Assembly (NCBI RefSeq): GCF_014672695.1
Contig: NZ_CP053923.1
Location: 2,215,013 to 2,228,432, forward strand
Direction of reading: 5' to 3'
Length of the DNA: 13,420 bases
From: Defluviicoccus vanus
GTDB taxonomy: Bacteria > Pseudomonadota > Alphaproteobacteria > Rhodospirillales > Defluviicoccaceae
Every line of letters begins with the position of its first letter. Position 1 is the first letter of the stretch. Under the pieces are notes generated by a model. The model saw only the letters and a list, made by a program, of their open reading frames with translations. It had not been told where the DNA came from and did no database searches. Below, piece after piece: positions 13,156 through 13,420 of the stretch. A program made the translations under genes and the position numbers.

Positions 13156-13420
13156 CTACAGTTGCGTTTCTAGTCGTTTCTTGCGGTGACTGCTGGCGGC
13201 TGTCGTTTGGTGGCTGCGGCGCCATCGTGAGCAGGCCCAGACGAAGGCGGGATGGGTTTTCGCCCGGAACAGGATCCTTTCGAGCATGTGGCGGATTTCC
13301 GGCGTGGCGAGCGGGACGGTCATGCGGCCGCGGCGGCCGGACTCGTTTTGTCCCGTTTATCGAAGGCGATCCGGCGCTGGTCGGCCGACAATTTGGCGAG
13401 GAAGGCGGCGGCAGCGAGGA
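13156..13420 (-). pseudogene. C-terminal remnant of a further transposase (runs off the window)
   Basis: On the minus strand the sequence ends in TVPLATPEIRHMLERI, then FVWACSRWRRSHQ, and a basic tail with the stop at 13156-13158. This pattern (a TVPE-type motif, then W-SRWRR-HQ) is common at the C-terminus of IS701/IS4-like transposases. Nearer the window edge another frame reads FLAKLSADQRRIAFDKRDK, also typical of the region just before it, so a frameshift seems to lie around 13325-13375. The first part is outside the window. It begins only a few bases beyond the IS630 end. The family is judged from memory of the pattern, not a search. Confidence 0.5.

Noticed and set aside
1..13420. CRISPR arrays, tRNA or rRNA genes, toxin-antitoxin or phage-defence systems
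   Set aside because: No regularly spaced repeats, no cloverleaf or rRNA sequence, and no defence-type protein motifs were seen on either strand.

Overview
The window is about 13.4 kb of GC-rich DNA with compact genes and clear Shine-Dalgarno sites. The N-terminal form of MutS, the PurH, the MerR/CDF metal pair and the IS630/IS1182-type insertion sequences fit a free-living alphaproteobacterium, perhaps of the Rhodospirillales. That placement comes from protein feel only and was not tested.

Layout. At the left edge lies the 5' end of mutS (minus strand), divergent from a small alanine/glycine-rich protein of unknown role (382-897). A metallo-beta-lactamase-fold protein of the COG1237 type follows (962-1966). 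Then come purH (2138-3709), with a hairpin-rich leader, and a one-TM hypothetical protein (3887-4441) behind an AT-rich promoter-like patch. The stretch 4442-4795 has no convincing gene but holds a sigma-54-like motif and an inverted repeat. It ends at a probable 34-residue membrane miniprotein (4796-4900).

The middle is a metal-response module. A MerR-type regulator (4943-5407, minus) is divergent from a short CDF-like cation transporter (5516-6172). Between them lies a typical MerR promoter, with a dyad inside a 19-bp spacer. The transporter is convergent, 8 bp apart, with an exported HEAT-repeat protein (6181-7167, minus). That gene is divergent from an S-methyl-5'-thioadenosine phosphorylase (7328-8296). 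A beta-hydroxyacid dehydrogenase-type oxidoreductase (8562-9446) and an aldo/keto reductase (9511-10524) follow.

The right end is a mobile-element pile-up. An IS630-family element (10524-13150) landed in the TA of the aldo/keto reductase stop codon, turning an inferred TAA into TAG without changing the protein. It was later split by an IS1182-type element (11041-12613), flanked by CTAG on both sides. Removing the inner element and one CTAG rejoins the IS630 transposase in frame. Just beyond the IS630 end lies the C-terminal remnant of a third transposase (13156 to the edge).

Most of the window is ordinary chromosome. The parts most worth a second look are the miniprotein with its upstream motifs, the CDF-like transporter with an unusual metal-site pattern and no cytoplasmic domain, the exported HEAT-repeat protein, and the nested insertion history. 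I found no RNA gene, CRISPR array or clearly new multi-gene system.
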